A stretch of DNA of 64,000 nucleotides from the NCBI RefSeq assembly GCF_029784155.1, contig NC_073693.1, positions 19,436,502-19,500,501 on the forward strand. Reading direction: 5' to 3'. This stretch comes from Uranotaenia lowii. Its lineage: Eukaryota; Arthropoda; Insecta; Diptera; Culicidae. Within the stretch, counting starts at the first letter, position 1. Each line of letters opens with the position of its first letter. The position numbers were made by a program, and so were the translations under genes. Shown here one piece after another: positions 1 through 11,795 of this stretch. The notes below the pieces were generated by a model. That model did not search any database and had not been told where the DNA came from. It saw nothing but the letters and a program-made list of their open reading frames with translations.

Positions 1-2380
1 CACACAAGTACACCTGGAGATCACCGTACCAAACTCAATCACAGATCGACCACGTTTTGATCGACAGCCGGCACTTTTCGGACATCATCGACGTCAGATC
101 CTGTCGGGGCGCCAACATCGAGTCGGACCATTATCTGGTGATGGTGAAGATGCGCCCAAAACTCTCCGTAGTGAACAACAAGCGAAACCGGCGCCCGCCT
201 CGGTTAAACATCGCGCGACTGAAGCAACCTGAGGTCGCGGCAGACTACGCGCAATCGGTCGAAGCAGCGCTGCCGGCAGAGGGCGAGCTTGACGAAGCCC
301 CTCTCGAGGACTGTTGGGATACCATCAAAACAGCCATCAACAGTGCTGCGGAGAACGTCATCGGTTATGTGGAGCGATCTCGACGGAACGACTGGTTCGA
401 CGAGGAGTGTAGGAGGGTGATGGACGAAGAGAATGCCGCGCGGGCGGCAGTAGTGCAAAGAGGCACCCGTCGAAATGTGGAAAATCACCGACAGCGGAAG
501 AGGCAGCGAGTCCGACTTTTCCAGGAGAAAAAGCGCCGCCTGGAGGAGGAGGAGCTCGAGGAGCTGGAGCAGCTGCATCGTTCCCAAGAAACACGAAAGT
601 TCTATCAGAAACTCAACGCATCCCGCAAAGGCTTCGTGCCGCAAGCCGAAATGTGCCGGGATAAGGACGGGGGTATCCTGACGGACAATCGTGAGGTGAT
701 CAAAAGGTGGAAGCAGCACTTCGATGAACACCTGAACGGCGCACATGCAGGAGATCAAGACGGTGGGGGAAGGTACATCGCCGGCGTAGCCAACGACGAA
801 GAGGAGCCACTCCCAACGATGAGTGAAGTTAAGGAAGCCATTCGCCAGCTGAATAGAAACAAGTCGGCTGGGAAGGATGGCATCGCAGCTGAACTCATCA
901 AAATGGGCCCGGACAGGTTGGCCGACTGCCTACACCGGTTGATAGTCCGGATCTGGGACATAGAACAGCTACCGGAGGAGTGGAAGGAGGGGGTAATATG
1001 CCCCATCTACAAGAAGGGCGACAAATTGGACTGTGAGAACTACCGAGCGATCACTGTCCTCAATGCCGCCTACAAAGTGTTGTCCCGAATCCTACTCCGC
1101 CGCCTCACGCCACAAGCAAACAGATTCGTGGGAAGTCATCAGGCCGGCTTCATGGAGGGACGGTCTACGACGGACCAGATATTCACATTACGGCAAATCC
1201 TCCAAAAATGCCGTGAACACCAAGTCCCTACGCATCATCTATTCATCGACTTCAAAGCCGCATACGACACGATCGACCGTAACGAGCTATGGAAAATCAT
1301 GGACGAGAACGGCTTTTCCGGGAAGCTAATCAGACTGATCAAGGCGACGATGGATGGAACGCAGTGCTGTGTGCGGATTTCGGGTGAATTGTCGAGTTCA
1401 TTCGAATCGCGCAGGGGGCTTCGACAAGGTGATGGTCTATCCTGCATGATGTTCAACGTGGCGCTAGAAGGTGTTATTCGACGAGCGGTGGGCGAAATGC
1501 GGGGCACGATTTTCAACAGATCCAGTCAACTTATCTGCTTTGCCGATGACATTGATATAGTCGGCAGATCATCTGCGGCGGTGGAGGAGATCTACCGCAA
1601 ACTGAAACGCGAAGCAGGAAGGATTGGGTTGATGATTAATACGTCCAAGACGAAGTACATGCTGGCCTGCGGATCCGAGACCGACCGAACCCGCTTGTCC
1701 AGTAATAACAAGGTCATGATCGACGGCGACGAGCTGGAGATAGTCGAAGACTTTGTCTATCTCGGCTCACTGGTGACCGCAGACAATGACACCAGCCGTG
1801 AGATCCGGAGGCGAATTATCAGCGGAAGTCGTGCCTACTATGGACTCCACAAGCAACTGCGGTCGAGAAGACTTTGCCCTCGTACGAAGTGTAACCTGTA
1901 TATGACGCTTATTAGACCGGTTGTTCTCTACGGGCACGAGACATGGATATTGCTCGAGGAGGACCTGCGTACACTCGGAGTATTCGAGCGACGAGTGTTA
2001 AGAACCATCTTTGGCGGCGTACAGGAGAACGGAGTGTGGAGGCGAAGGATGAACCACGAGCTCGCGCGACTCTACGGCGAACCCAGTATCCAGAAGGTGG
2101 TGAAAGCTGGCCGGATACGCTGGGCTGGACATGTTGCGAGAATGCCGGACGACTGTCCTGCAAAACAGGTGTTCGCTACGAATCCGGTAGGAACAAGACG
2201 AGCGGGGGCGCAACGAGCGAGGTGGTTAGACCAAGTGGAGCGTGATCTGGCGAACGTGGGGTGCCCGAGAAATTGGAGAACGGTTGCTATGAACCGAGTG
2301 AATTTTAGGAATTATGTTCGTCAAGTTATGTCGTGAGACGGAATACTATGTAAATAAAAAATAAAAAATAAATAAACACA
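1..2380 (+). mobile_element. RTE-like LINE, 3' portion with short A-rich tail
   Basis: The element consists of the open ORF2 plus a very short 3' untranslated region of about 40 bases. After the TGA at 2334 comes GACGGAATACTATGT and then an AAATAA-type A-rich tail. A tiny 3' UTR with a simple-repeat tail is usual for RTE-type LINEs. The 3' boundary is approximate because the tail merges into A-rich repeat sequence. No target duplication can be tested because the 5' end is off the window. Confidence 0.8.
3..2336 (+). CDS. ORF2 of an RTE-like non-LTR retrotransposon, 5' end outside the window
   Basis: The frame is already open at base 3, so the protein continues leftward beyond the window. The TTG at 57 is only an in-frame codon, not a start. 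It would encode an endonuclease/reverse transcriptase for target-primed insertion. Visible order: the end of an APE endonuclease domain (TWRSP, QIDHVLI, then SDHYLV near residues 23-28 counted from base 57); a charged, probably coiled-coil linker (about 130-190); then the RT with YKKGDKLDCENYRAITVLN (about 318-336), FIDFKAAYDT (395-404), GLRQGDGLSCMMFN (454-467) and the catalytic FADD (495-498, bases 1539-1550). The tail GRIRWAGHVARMPD near residue 690 is typical of insect 'endonuclease-reverse transcriptase' proteins. No stop or frameshift interrupts the visible part. The assignment to RTE rather than another LINE clade is from remembered family resemblance. A short copy of the same 3' end lies at 47942. 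Confidence 0.9.
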   Translation, partial: HKYTWRSPYQTQSQIDHVLIDSRHFSDIIDVRSCRGANIESDHYLVMVKMRPKLSVVNNKRNRRPPRLNIARLKQPEVAADYAQSVEAALPAEGELDEAPLEDCWDTIKTAINSAAENVIGYVERSRRNDWFDEECRRVMDEENAARAAVVQRGTRRNVENHRQRKRQRVRLFQEKKRRLEEEELEELEQLHRSQETRKFYQKLNASRKGFVPQAEMCRDKDGGILTDNREVIKRWKQHFDEHLNGAHAGDQDGGGRYIAGVANDEEEPLPTMSEVKEAIRQLNRNKSAGKDGIAAELIKMGPDRLADCLHRLIVRIWDIEQLPEEWKEGVICPIYKKGDKLDCENYRAITVLNAAYKVLSRILLRRLTPQANRFVGSHQAGFMEGRSTTDQIFTLRQILQKCREHQVPTHHLFIDFKAAYDTIDRNELWKIMDENGFSGKLIRLIKATMDGTQCCVRISGELSSSFESRRGLRQGDGLSCMMFNVALEGVIRRAVGEMRGTIFNRSSQLICFADDIDIVGRSSAAVEEIYRKLKREAGRIGLMINTSKTKYMLACGSETDRTRLSSNNKVMIDGDELEIVEDFVYLGSLVTADNDTSREIRRRIISGSRAYYGLHKQLRSRRLCPRTKCNLYMTLIRPVVLYGHETWILLEEDLRTLGVFERRVLRTIFGGVQENGVWRRRMNHELARLYGEPSIQKVVKAGRIRWAGHVARMPDDCPAKQVFATNPVGTRRAGAQRARWLDQVERDLANVGCPRNWRTVAMNRVNFRNYVRQVMS

Positions 2381-2935
2381 AAAAATTCGGAAATGTAAAA
2401 ATAACAAAAATGCAATAAATGCCAACAATTTCCAAAAAATTCAAAAAAGACAAAAAAAAATTCAAAAATGACAAAAATTAAATAAAAAACTATACAAATG
2501 ACAAAAATTACATAAATTTCGAAAATAATAAAAATTACATTAACGACAAAAATAACAAAAATTACGTGAATAATAAAATTTTATGAACGAAAAAATGATA
2601 AAAACGACAGAAATGATAAAAATCACAAAAATTAAATAAATTCAAATTATTATGATAAAAACGACAGGAGTGGCTTAAATTCCAATTTAAATCATTATTC
2701 TTTAAATTTATTTTATTTTTGTAATTTTTTTCATTTTCTGTCGTTGTCATTTTTTTCGTTCTTGAAATTATCTTATTTATGTAGTTTTTTGTTATTTTTG
2801 TCGTTTATGTCTTTTTTGTTATTTTCGAAATTGATGTACCTTATTTATGTAATTTTTTTTAATTTATATGGTTTTTGCAATTTTTGTCATTTGCAATTTT
2901 GTTTTTTTTATCTTTTGAAATTTTTTGAAATATTT
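2381..2935. repeat. A-rich then T-rich low-complexity repeat with an internal dyad
   Basis: The first half is made of loose ACAAAAATG / ATGACAAAAAT words and the second half of their complements. About 40 bases near 2605-2645 (starting CGACAGAAATGATAAAA) are approximately repeated inverted near 2708-2746 (ending TTTCTGTCG). The same word family fills 40.4-42.1, 47.5-49.3 and 61.6-63.4 kb. Short frames here are Lys/Asn/Thr or Phe/Leu artefacts of composition. Confidence 0.7.
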
Positions 2936-3193
2936 GAGGCTCTCAGAACCAAAGGGGTATAAGTGACAAAATGGTCGATTTTTAGTTAATGATGCCAAAC
3001 GATTCTTCACATTTCAAACTATATTTGATGATTTTTTCGGATTTTTGGGATTTTATTATCATACTTTTACATTCGATAGAAAAATACAAATTCTCGAAAA
3101 ATATATGGAAAACGGCCAAACACGTCAATTTAAAAGCGTGTTTTCTCGAAATATGCTTTCATGCACTTATACCCCTTTGGCTCCAAGGGCCTC
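2936..3193. mobile_element. Small inverted-repeat element (MITE candidate), 258 bp
   Basis: Bases 2936-2965 and 3164-3193 are inverted copies. The inner 17 bases (CCAAAGGGGTATAAGTG and its complement) match perfectly, and the outer GAGGC/GCCTC also matches with a few differences between. ATTT occurs immediately outside both ends and could be a target duplication, but the surroundings are so AT-rich that this is weak. No transposase is encoded. Which superfamily would mobilise it is unknown. Confidence 0.55.
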
Positions 3194-3620
3194 ATTTGGC
3201 ATTTATGTAATTTTTGTTATTTTTGCAATTTCCATATTTTTGTGAATGTTTTTTTTTTGTGTCATTAATACTATTTTGGCATTTTTTCCATTTAAGTTTT
3301 TTTTGTTTGTAAATTTTTAAATTTTTGTAGTTTGTGTCAAAAATTTTAAAGAACTTGCAAATATGAGAAATAAACAAAAAATTAAACAAAATGATGTATA
3401 GATAGAAAAATGTAATGAAAAGAGAAATATATACAACAAAAAAAACATCAAAAAAATCTAAAAAGCCAAGAAACTAATATGTAAGAAATGAAAAATATGA
3501 CAATGGAATAACTTAAAAAAACACTAATCATTCCAAATTGAGAAACAGAATTCAAATGGTGAGAATGACAAAAAATGATTTATTATAACAGAAATGATAA
3601 AATGTCACATAGTTTGTGAA
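3194..3620. repeat. AT-rich low-complexity tract
   Basis: T-rich then A-rich simple sequence of the same general kind as 2381-2935. It has no gene, RNA signal or clear period. Confidence 0.5.
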
Positions 3621-5120
3621 CGTATTTTTTTTCTATTTTTATCAATTCTAAAACTGCGCATTTTTCTAAACATGAAATTTTCTGGAATTTTCCTGATTTC
3701 TCAACGAACAACCTTCATTTTCCCCGTTCTGACGTCTCAATATCTATCGACAATCGTTCCCATTCAAGTATGTGAGATGAATGGCTTCGTTGCCAGTTTA
3801 TGATTAAACCGACAATTAATTTTGCTTTTTTCTCCCACATTCGAAATGCTCTTGAACTGTTGCGTTCGGCGCACAAACTGAGCAATTGAAAAATTTTTCC
3901 AATTTTTTCGCCCTCTATACCGTGGCTTCCAAAGTTTATCTCCCATTCATGACGACATCGGCGTCGACGTCCATGAACCGCTCACTTGAACTTGAGAATC
4001 TTGATTCGATTTTTCTCCCGGGTTACGCATCGTTAACTTTTTGGAATGCAGCTGCCGCAATTGATGCCTGTTTTCGAATAGCTTTGATTTACTTCCAAAC
4101 GAGTTATTTTTCGGGATCAATTGTCTGTTTGATAATTTATTCTTTCAATTTTTTTTAAACGAAATTTAAAAAGTAATAAAAATAAACCGAAACAAAAACA
4201 ATGATTGATGATCTCGATTGTTTTCGTTCTGGTGCAATTTTAATTGCCACTCTTGAATTGATGCTGTAATTCTCGAGTAAAAAAGCCATGAATTCATCTC
4301 TCAGAATCGAACCCACAAAAGTAAAGTTGTTTCTCTCATTCATAAAGTGCATTGCCACTTTCACTCACGGAGCGTCAGGTCGTTCGTTATCAGCGCTCGC
4401 TACTATTATTCGAAACTGTAAACTTTCCACTCAATTTGCAATCGGCAATCAATTTCGACCCGGCTTCAAGAATCGGAGAATTGTGCTTATGCGATTTTTT
4501 TTTTCTTTATTTCTACTTTTACACGTTTTGCTCAACTAACTGGCACCGATTTCTTTGTGCGAGCATTCATGCAGAAGGGCAGAATGGTGAATCCGTAGCA
4601 CGAATCGGAAGCGTGCTGATTCAGGGAAAGGAGGAGAGGGAAATGTCCTCGATCTGGGGCTGAGGTATCGATACCACAAATCAGGTCACACCGGGACGAT
4701 TCGATTAGTGATAATCGACGAGTATTAGCGGTCGATTTACACTTGCTTCAGGGTAAGTGTTTGAATTTATTACGACAAAAGAAAGATAGAAAAGGTAGCT
4801 GAATCTTTCTTTGCTAAGTCACATTTGAAGGAGGATTACTTTTAAATCTATTCTCCCAGATTCGTTCGAATGTAAAAGATGGTACTGTGACGATCAATTA
4901 TTCAAAAAAGTAACTTATAAAAAGATTGAATTTTACTTTTTTCTTTCTAATTATAGACACTTAACCACGTTTGTGGCATTCGTGTCTTGAAAATTGAATT
5001 TTCCTGGACCTAAATGACTTCCTTAGGGAACACGTAAATGACGTTTGGGGATGCGTCATGAGGCCCAATGGCATCAAGTTGAAAAGAAAATTAGGTCAAA
5101 TATGGATCAAAAGCTTAAAA
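3621..5120. other. No recognisable gene; AT-rich sequence with one possible splice donor
   Basis: Frames of up to about 100 codons exist (for example 4352-4663 +), but none shows a recognisable domain or conserved composition. Bases 4360-4760 are less AT-rich and end in CAGG|GTAAGTG (GT at 4753), which fits a splice donor but has no supporting frame. A 33-base hairpin shared with a SINE lies at 4955-4987 and is listed separately. Confidence 0.4.
4955..4987 (-). repeat. Two-step hairpin shared with the SINE 3' end
   Basis: AGACAC pairs with GTGTCT (6 bp) and, inside it, CCAC pairs with GTGG around a 4-base loop. The spacers are TTAA on one side and CATTC on the other. The same architecture occurs at 43279-43311 and 49172-49204. 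It is placed on the minus strand because the 43.3-kb copy sits at the 3' end of a minus-strand SINE. On that strand the sequence after it is A-rich, consistent with a retroposon tail. Confidence 0.55.
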
Positions 5121-5124
5121 ATTA

Positions 5125-5812
5125 TTAGGCCGAAGTCCAAAGGGACGTTTGTCCGGATGAAAGATAAGGCGCGAACGATCATTTGGCCTAACATTCATTC
5201 GACCTTATGTTCGACCACATTTTTTGTATGGTAAAATTGGAGCCCGGACATTCGGCCGATGTTAGGCCGGAGGTCGCTAGGTCGAATGGGTTTAAAGGCC
5301 GAAGAATGTTCGTCCAAAAAGGACAATAGACCAAATGGGACATATGATTATTCGGCCGAATGGATGTTAGGCCGAATGGTCACTAGGCCGAATGGTCATC
5401 AAGCCGGATGGACGATAGGCTGAATGGTTGCTGGGCCTATAAGACATAATAACGCTTTTTTGTATGTTAGGCCGTCGGAATGAATGTTAGAGCTGATGGA
5501 CGTTTCGTCTAATGTTCGTTAAAATGGATTATAAGGTGAATTGAATCAGAAGGTGAAAAGGCCTTAAGGCCGAAAGTCGTTAGGTCAAATCGACATAAGC
5601 TCGGATTAACTATGAATGAGGCTGGGTCATTCGGGCGAAAACCAGCGAAAGGTCATTCAGCCGAAGGTCATTCGACCGACGAACGTTAGGCCGAACGGGT
5701 TTTCAGGCCGAATAGGTCACTAGGCCGAATGAATTATTCGGTCGACGGTTATCCAGCCGAAAGGACACGAACGGAAAGGATGTACGGCCGAATGGTTATC
5801 AGGGCGAATGGT
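5125..5812. repeat. Degenerate 16-bp minisatellite, GGCCGAATGG-type unit
   Basis: Consecutive units such as GGCCGAATGGTCACTA, GGCCGAATGGTCATCA and GGCTGAATGGTTGCTG repeat with a 16-base period around 5350-5440 and more loosely over the whole interval. Sixteen is not a multiple of three, so it is not a coding repeat. Related words return in both orientations at 26455-26640. Confidence 0.75.
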
Positions 5813-6053
5813 TGTTAGATTCAATGATTCTCTTAAGAAAAGCATCTTCGTTACATCTGGTGTGCCTCAAGGCTCCCATCTCGGTCCCTTATTATTTATC
5901 TTATACGTCAAAGACATTACTTATCTACTGAATCAACTAAGCGTGCTTATATTTGCAGACGATATGAAACACATGAAAGTCAATGACGAAGAAGATTTCG
6001 GGGTGCTTCAAAATGAAATAAATATATTTTACAAATGGTGGAATCAAACGTGA
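5808..6053 (+). pseudogene. Fragment of a Jockey-like reverse transcriptase
   Basis: An 81-codon stretch contains the RT core SGVPQGSHLGPLLFILYV, followed by LIFADDMK with the catalytic FADD. This is RT motifs B' and C of a Jockey-like LINE. Everything upstream (finger motifs) and downstream (C-terminal region) is missing. The similarity starts abruptly at the end of the 16-bp minisatellite and stops at the TGA at 6051. Wording in the core matches the minus-strand relic at 13.5-14.4 kb, so both probably derive from related elements. It cannot encode an active enzyme. Confidence 0.8.
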
Positions 6054-6704
6054 AAAAATGTTCGAGATTGTGTAAAAAAAGTATATTTTTGTATATGAGG
6101 TTGATTTCTGGGTAACCGCCTGAATGGCCACGTTTTTCACATAATCTCGCCAATTTTGAGATAAGAACGTTAGTTTTGACAAAATTACAGCTAATTTTGT
6201 GAGACAATCTCAATTTTCCTACTTTTACTATAACATCTGAATTTCTTTCCTCATTTGAAGTTCTTTGTGAAACGAAAACAAAGTACACATTAGGAACTTA
6301 TATTTCCTTCTATTCAGCCAAATTCCAAAATGAAATATTCCTTTCAGATTTCTCGTGCGTCACTAATAAAATTTTATTTTTGAATGGAGATTCTTTTTCC
6401 ACCTTTTAATCCAACCAAACCTTGGTACCAGAAAAAAGCGCAGCAGTCTTCCATCAGAAAGGTCACCGGCAAAAGGGATTAAGGCTGTCCTGGTTGTTTA
6501 TGGTATCAAACGTTATTCAGCAGAGGGCGTTCGGGGGTGTCCCTCAAAAAACAGAAAAGTTACGGGTGCGCATTAGCTTGGGCAGCACAAAATGACATAA
6601 TTCTTCTCCCGGGTGTGTGTGCACACACCGGCTGGTTGGCTAATAAGCAGCTAATCTCTGGGACGACCTAATTGGATTCGTTGATGATCTCCGCCTACGA
6701 CCTA
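6054..6704. other. No gene seen
   Basis: Ordinary AT-rich sequence with short unrecognised frames. A GC-richer patch at 6420-6720 (including GGTGTGTGTGCACACACC) leads up to the palindromic element but shows no domain. Confidence 0.4.
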
Positions 6705-7894
6705 CACTGCCGGCCAAAAGTTTGGGATCACCCGCCTAAAAACATGCAAATTTTGATCGTTCATATCTCAGCCGTCTTAGGACATATTGCAAATCTTCTG
6801 ATCTCATTTGAAAGATAATGAGCAATAACTATTTCGGAGGTATTTTGCCCATAAATAATGTTTTAGTTTTTAACCTAAAACCTAACCTAAAGTTAGAGCA
6901 TTTTCAAAAAAACGCACTCAATATTCAAAGCCGATCATCTCGCGATAGGGTGGACCAAATTTCAAAATTTGAGTTGCATTAGAATCCTTATTCTATACTT
7001 CTTAAAATACAATCAAAAAATTTTGTGCAAAAATTTAAGAATGTACTTTTAATTAATAAAATAGACACTTAAGTTATCGTCCAAAAGTTTGGGATCACCC
7101 CTCAGTATGGTGTATTGGCCAAAAACATGCAAATTTATCTCATTCATATCTTTCTCATCTAACATCGTATTGCAGATCTGAAGGATGCATTTGAAAGCTT
7201 AGGAATTGTTGTTTTTCCATAAATTCATACAAAAATTATATTTTAAAGTGATAACCATAAACATTTTACTTGAAATTAATTGTTTTTTGAAAATTCACAC
7301 TTATGACTGTGAATTTTTTATGGTTATGGATTTAAAATATAATTTTTTAATGAATTTATGAAAAAACAACAATTTCTAAGCTTTCAAATGCACCCTTCAG
7401 ATCTGCAATACGATGTTAGATGAGAAAGATATGAATGAGATAAATATGCATGTTTTTGAAAAAATGATCCCAAACTTTTGGTCGATACACCATACTACGG
7501 GTGATTCCAAACTTTTGGACGATAACTTAAGTGTCTATTTTATTAATTAAAAGTACATTCTTAAATTTTTGCACAAAATTTTTTGATTGTGTTTTGAGAA
7601 GTATAGAATAAGGATTCTAATGCAACTCAAATTTTGAAATTTGGTCCACCCTATCGCGAGATGATCGGCTTTGAATATTGAGTGCGTTTTTTCGAAAATG
7701 CTCTTACTTTAGGTTTAGTTTTAGGTGCAAAACTAAAACATTATTTTTGGGCAAAATATCTCCGAAATAGCTATTGCTCATTATCTTTCAAATGAGTTCA
7801 GAAGATTTGCAATATGTCCTAAGACGGCTGAGATATGAACGATCAAAATTTGCATGTTTTTAGGCGGGTGATCCCAAACTTTTGGCCGGCAGTG
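6705..7894. mobile_element. 1.19-kb palindromic, TA-flanked element (Tc1/mariner-type MITE candidate)
   Basis: It begins CACTGCCGGCCAAAAGTTT and ends with the exact complement, and is flanked by TA on both sides (6703-6704 and 7895-7896). The two arms of about 590 bases are inverted copies almost throughout, with the symmetry centre near 7299/7300 and a small hairpin at the centre. TA duplication is the insertion signature of the Tc1/mariner (IS630) superfamily. There is no transposase, so it would need one in trans. If transcribed it would fold into a long double-stranded RNA. Confidence 0.85.
7078..7521. repeat. Inner copy of the element ends inside the palindrome
   Basis: The end sequence CCAAAAGTTTGGGATCACCC at about 6715 returns at 7081, followed in both places by AAACATGCAAATTT and a diverged version of the next ~80 bases. 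The mirror arm carries the inverted counterparts, ending at 7521. The structure is either one family member nested in another, or an end duplication that preceded formation of the palindrome. Confidence 0.65.
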
Positions 7895-7896
7895 TA

Positions 7897-10800
7897 GCTC
7901 CAGAATCTAACAGGTAGGAGGGTTAGAAGGTTGAAAATTGAACCGAACGTCACCCGGGCGTTTCGGATGCAACACATTATGACCTAGGAAGTTTTCCTGG
8001 CAAGGTGAATGTTATCTCAAGAGTTTTCAAAAATAAAAAAATCTACAAATTTTAAAACAAACGTTTCGTTTAAATTGAGAAAAAAATGTACACGGAGTAA
8101 CTCGACAATCAACGCATTATTCTTCACAATAAACTCGGACACCCACGTCCGATTGTTGCGTGCGTAGGTGAAGAAGTATTATTGTATTTAATTCTAATTG
8201 GTTTCATTTCTTCCTCTATCTTTCTCTTTTCACAAGTAATCTTCCGGTGCATTTTGGAGTCAACACAAAAACGCAATCATCCTTGGATTCATTCATTCTC
8301 AACGAGTGCTGCTTTTTTCAATCATATTTTAATCTGTTCCCACAGCTCCCACTCCTTTAACTTGGTTTTTGTTTCCGAAGCGCTAAAATAAGAAGGGTGC
8401 TCAACTTGTCCATTCAGGTTAAATCGCCTAACTTAAAGCGAGGGCGTTCTTAATTTGGTTCATATGGGGTGTCGTTTGAAGTTTTGAAAACGCAGCAAAC
8501 CCCTTTCACAAAAACGTGAACAAAACGACCTCGGGGGGAGCTGAGCAAAGAATATAATGCTCAATGTCCCCACGCTCGAAAACAAAATCCCGTCTAACTT
8601 CTAAAATCTTGTGTTTTTATTTGTAAAAGATCAAAAGAAGTACGAACGAACGAGTAAATTTTATTTATAGATATGACAGTTGCAAATAGGAAACATTTAC
8701 AACTGTTGTTTTAAAATTCCAAAATAAATTGTACAGTCTCCAGTGAAATCATTCATGCTTTGTGAATGGTTATTGGTTGAATTTGAAGAGCGCTCTTCAA
8801 ATCGCTTAAATTTGCTAGAATGAGCTGGCCATCAAATTTTAATTTCCGGCTAATTTCGTTTAACAATTTGCCGGAACACTTGGCCCAAACACCCTTCAAA
8901 CAGATGATCTGCATGCAGTTCGACATAATTTCCATCTCGCAAATTTGCCACTGGTTTTGACCATTCGTTTGTTAATCGATGTGTGTTCGCTCAAACTATT
9001 CCCGACATGTCAGAAACTTTGATAAATGAACCCACCAATCCATCATCGCCGCCGCCGCGGTTGTTTCGACTGTAACATTTCCAGAAGCTAGCTTCTTGGG
9101 CTAGAGGGCGGGAAACCCTTTCAACCAATTTCTGAAAGACACGCTACACACTTTCGCCGGACCATGTTCAATCACTTAGCAGAGTGAATGAAGGGATTGT
9201 GTATGTGCGCCCCCGTATGAAAGGAACCATTTCTCCGGGGTTCCGCGGACTCGAGACCGGCTTTTGTTGGGACATTATATACCTTGTCATATGTGAATGA
9301 TAACGTTGGTTGTCGCGTTACAGTTTCACGATGAGTTGAGAAATTTGTACTCCATTGAATGCAGAATGATAACGGAAATATTTAAGAATGTATATTCCAA
9401 TAAAATTAAACAAATTAAACTTTAATATGTTACTTTGAACACAAGCCTTGGTCCGAGATTCGGCTAAAAAGTGCAACTTCGTGAGTACTTTTTTGTGCGA
9501 AGGACCAAAACACGAACCGGATTACGTTCGTTAAGGTCCAGAAGTCCCCAAACCAAGACGAAAAGCAAAATTCGACCGCGAAAAGTCGTATGTGGAAGCT
9601 GTACGATCAAAAGTTGACCAAGCCACACTGTTGCTTGATTTATGATGAGAAATTAATATTGTAAATTGTTTTAAGAGTCCTAGCAGACCTAGCAGTGAGC
9701 GAAAATTTGAATAAAAGTGAAGAAAATTGATTTCATGAAGTTCAGGAATGTGAGAGGTTTCATAGAGTGCAATGCGAAAATTGCAACGGGAGAAGTGTAA
9801 AAAAAGTTAAATTTAAGGAAAAGCTGCCCGCCGAAAAAATAAGCAAAATACGGTGGTCAAACCGTGCGCAAAATATTTGGACCGCTAGTGAAGAGATATT
9901 TAAAAAAATACTCATAATGAACAGCAAAATGAACTCTTTAGCGAGCACCAGGCAGGATTTCAGCTTGAAACTTTTCGTTGAAAAGTTTTGCCTTTATTTT
10001 CCAAAGTTAAACAAGAAGTTTAAAGCCACATCACTTTGATCACTTTGATTGTAAAAAAAATCGTTTATGTTTTTAAAAATTTTATTCTGAGTTGAAATAT
10101 TTTTCAAAAACTCAATTTCGGCCCTAATTTTATTTATGATTCTTGTTCTTGCAAATGCTGAACTTCACATTCAAAACAGTTTTGATAAATTATATAAGGC
10201 AACTAAATTCACATTTTTCCCAAATGCAAAAAATGTATGAGTTAATTTAGATTTATTTGGGTGCCCTGAATCCAAATACTCAACAATTTTTTTTCTATCA
10301 GGTTTTGTTTTTTTAAATAACCTTTAAAAATAGGTAAAAATCTTTTAAGAAATTTCAGAACTTTCCTGAAAAAGACTGTAAAACATTACAGAAATTAAAA
10401 AAAAAGGTTTTAAATAAATGATCAAATTTCTCGTACACCGAAACTGATTTCACTTTTGCGAAAAAAATTGTAAAAGTTTTCTTCTTGTTTTCTATTCTCC
10501 ATTCAGTAAAATACGAATTTTGGCAAATTAAAAACAATGTTCAACCAAATTGAACTTGAGAATTTGTTATAGCAAAAGTTAAATCGTTTTGCTGCCTTAA
10601 ACAAAATTGCAAATAAAATAAAAAAAAAATAACTTTATTATGTAAGGTCAGAAAAACGTGCAATGATGAAATTTAGAATTTTCCTTTTTTAGATCACTGT
10701 ATTTCTGATTTTAGAACAAATATATAAATAAACATTTTTCTTCGATTAAAAGGATTATTAACAAATTCAGAATCAGTTTTCGTTTTTCATAGAGGTTTTG

Positions 10801-11795
10801 GTTTCATCAGTTATTAATGATTGATTTCACCTGAATCTGATTCAATTTTTGATTTATGATTTATATCAACAAAACTAGAGATGATGGACAAAATTCGAAA
10901 AAAAAATCGAGTTTGGGACTCAAAATTCATCCGAATCAGTCATTAAGAAATAGGCACTATAATGCTGTTCCCCGGGGTGACCAATTAAATTTTTTATAAT
11001 TGAGCTTTAATTATTGTTTTGAATTTTTTTTCATCCTCATATGTTGAAAAAGTTATATTTTTCATCTCCATATTTTAATAGGTACCAAATGTTGTATTTT
11101 AAATCTTTTTTTAAATCGATCGATAATTTTTTCATAAATCTTTGATAAGTTGAAAAGTTGAGTTGAAGTAGCAAAATCAAAGTTAAATGTAAATGTGCTG
11201 TGTTATCCAAAATTAGTACTTGCTTTGTGATTTCAATGTTTACATCAAAACTTGAAAATCCTTATTTTAATTTTTATCAGTTTTTAATTGATCAATCAAT
11301 AAAATCCTTTAATGATGAATTGAACACACAAATATATAAAGTTGTGTGAACTTCAAAAATGAGCTTTGTTATCCTTTATAACTAGGAGAAAATTTATATA
11401 TAAAAAAAATTTAAGTCAGACATTTGATCACTTGAACTAAAATTAAATAATTTCTTCTTTTTATCAAAATGAAAATCAACTATCAAATATTTTTTTAAAA
11501 TAAATTCTCTTAAATTATAAATGGATATTAACTTTTTTCTCAATCGATAATTCACATTTGAATTCAATATTTATTATAATTCATGTTCTTACCGCGGAAT
11601 TATTCGATCGACCTTTCCATAATCAAGATGATTTAAAATTTACAATTATCTTTATATTTTCGTTTCTTAAGAATATTTAATCACGGTTTATTACTGATTT
11701 GATATGAAATCTTTTTTACAACTCGGTTTCAACTTTATTTTGCAAATCTAGTGTTTGATATATTTTACGCATTCTTTTTCTGTGCACTGATTCTT
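7897..11795. other. 3.9 kb without a recognisable gene
   Basis: Mostly AT-rich. Frames of 60-90 codons (8182-8391 +, 8753-8935 -, 9767-10039 +) have no domain, no splice context and A/T-driven composition. Bases 8450-9300 are less AT-rich and include a CGCCGCCGCCGCGG patch near 9050, possibly regulatory or old exon sequence, but nothing decides this. From about 10020 to 11790 I see only AT-rich sequence. Confidence 0.5.

Noticed and set aside
204..758. 184-codon minus-strand frame
   Set aside because: Shadow of the first RTE-like ORF2.
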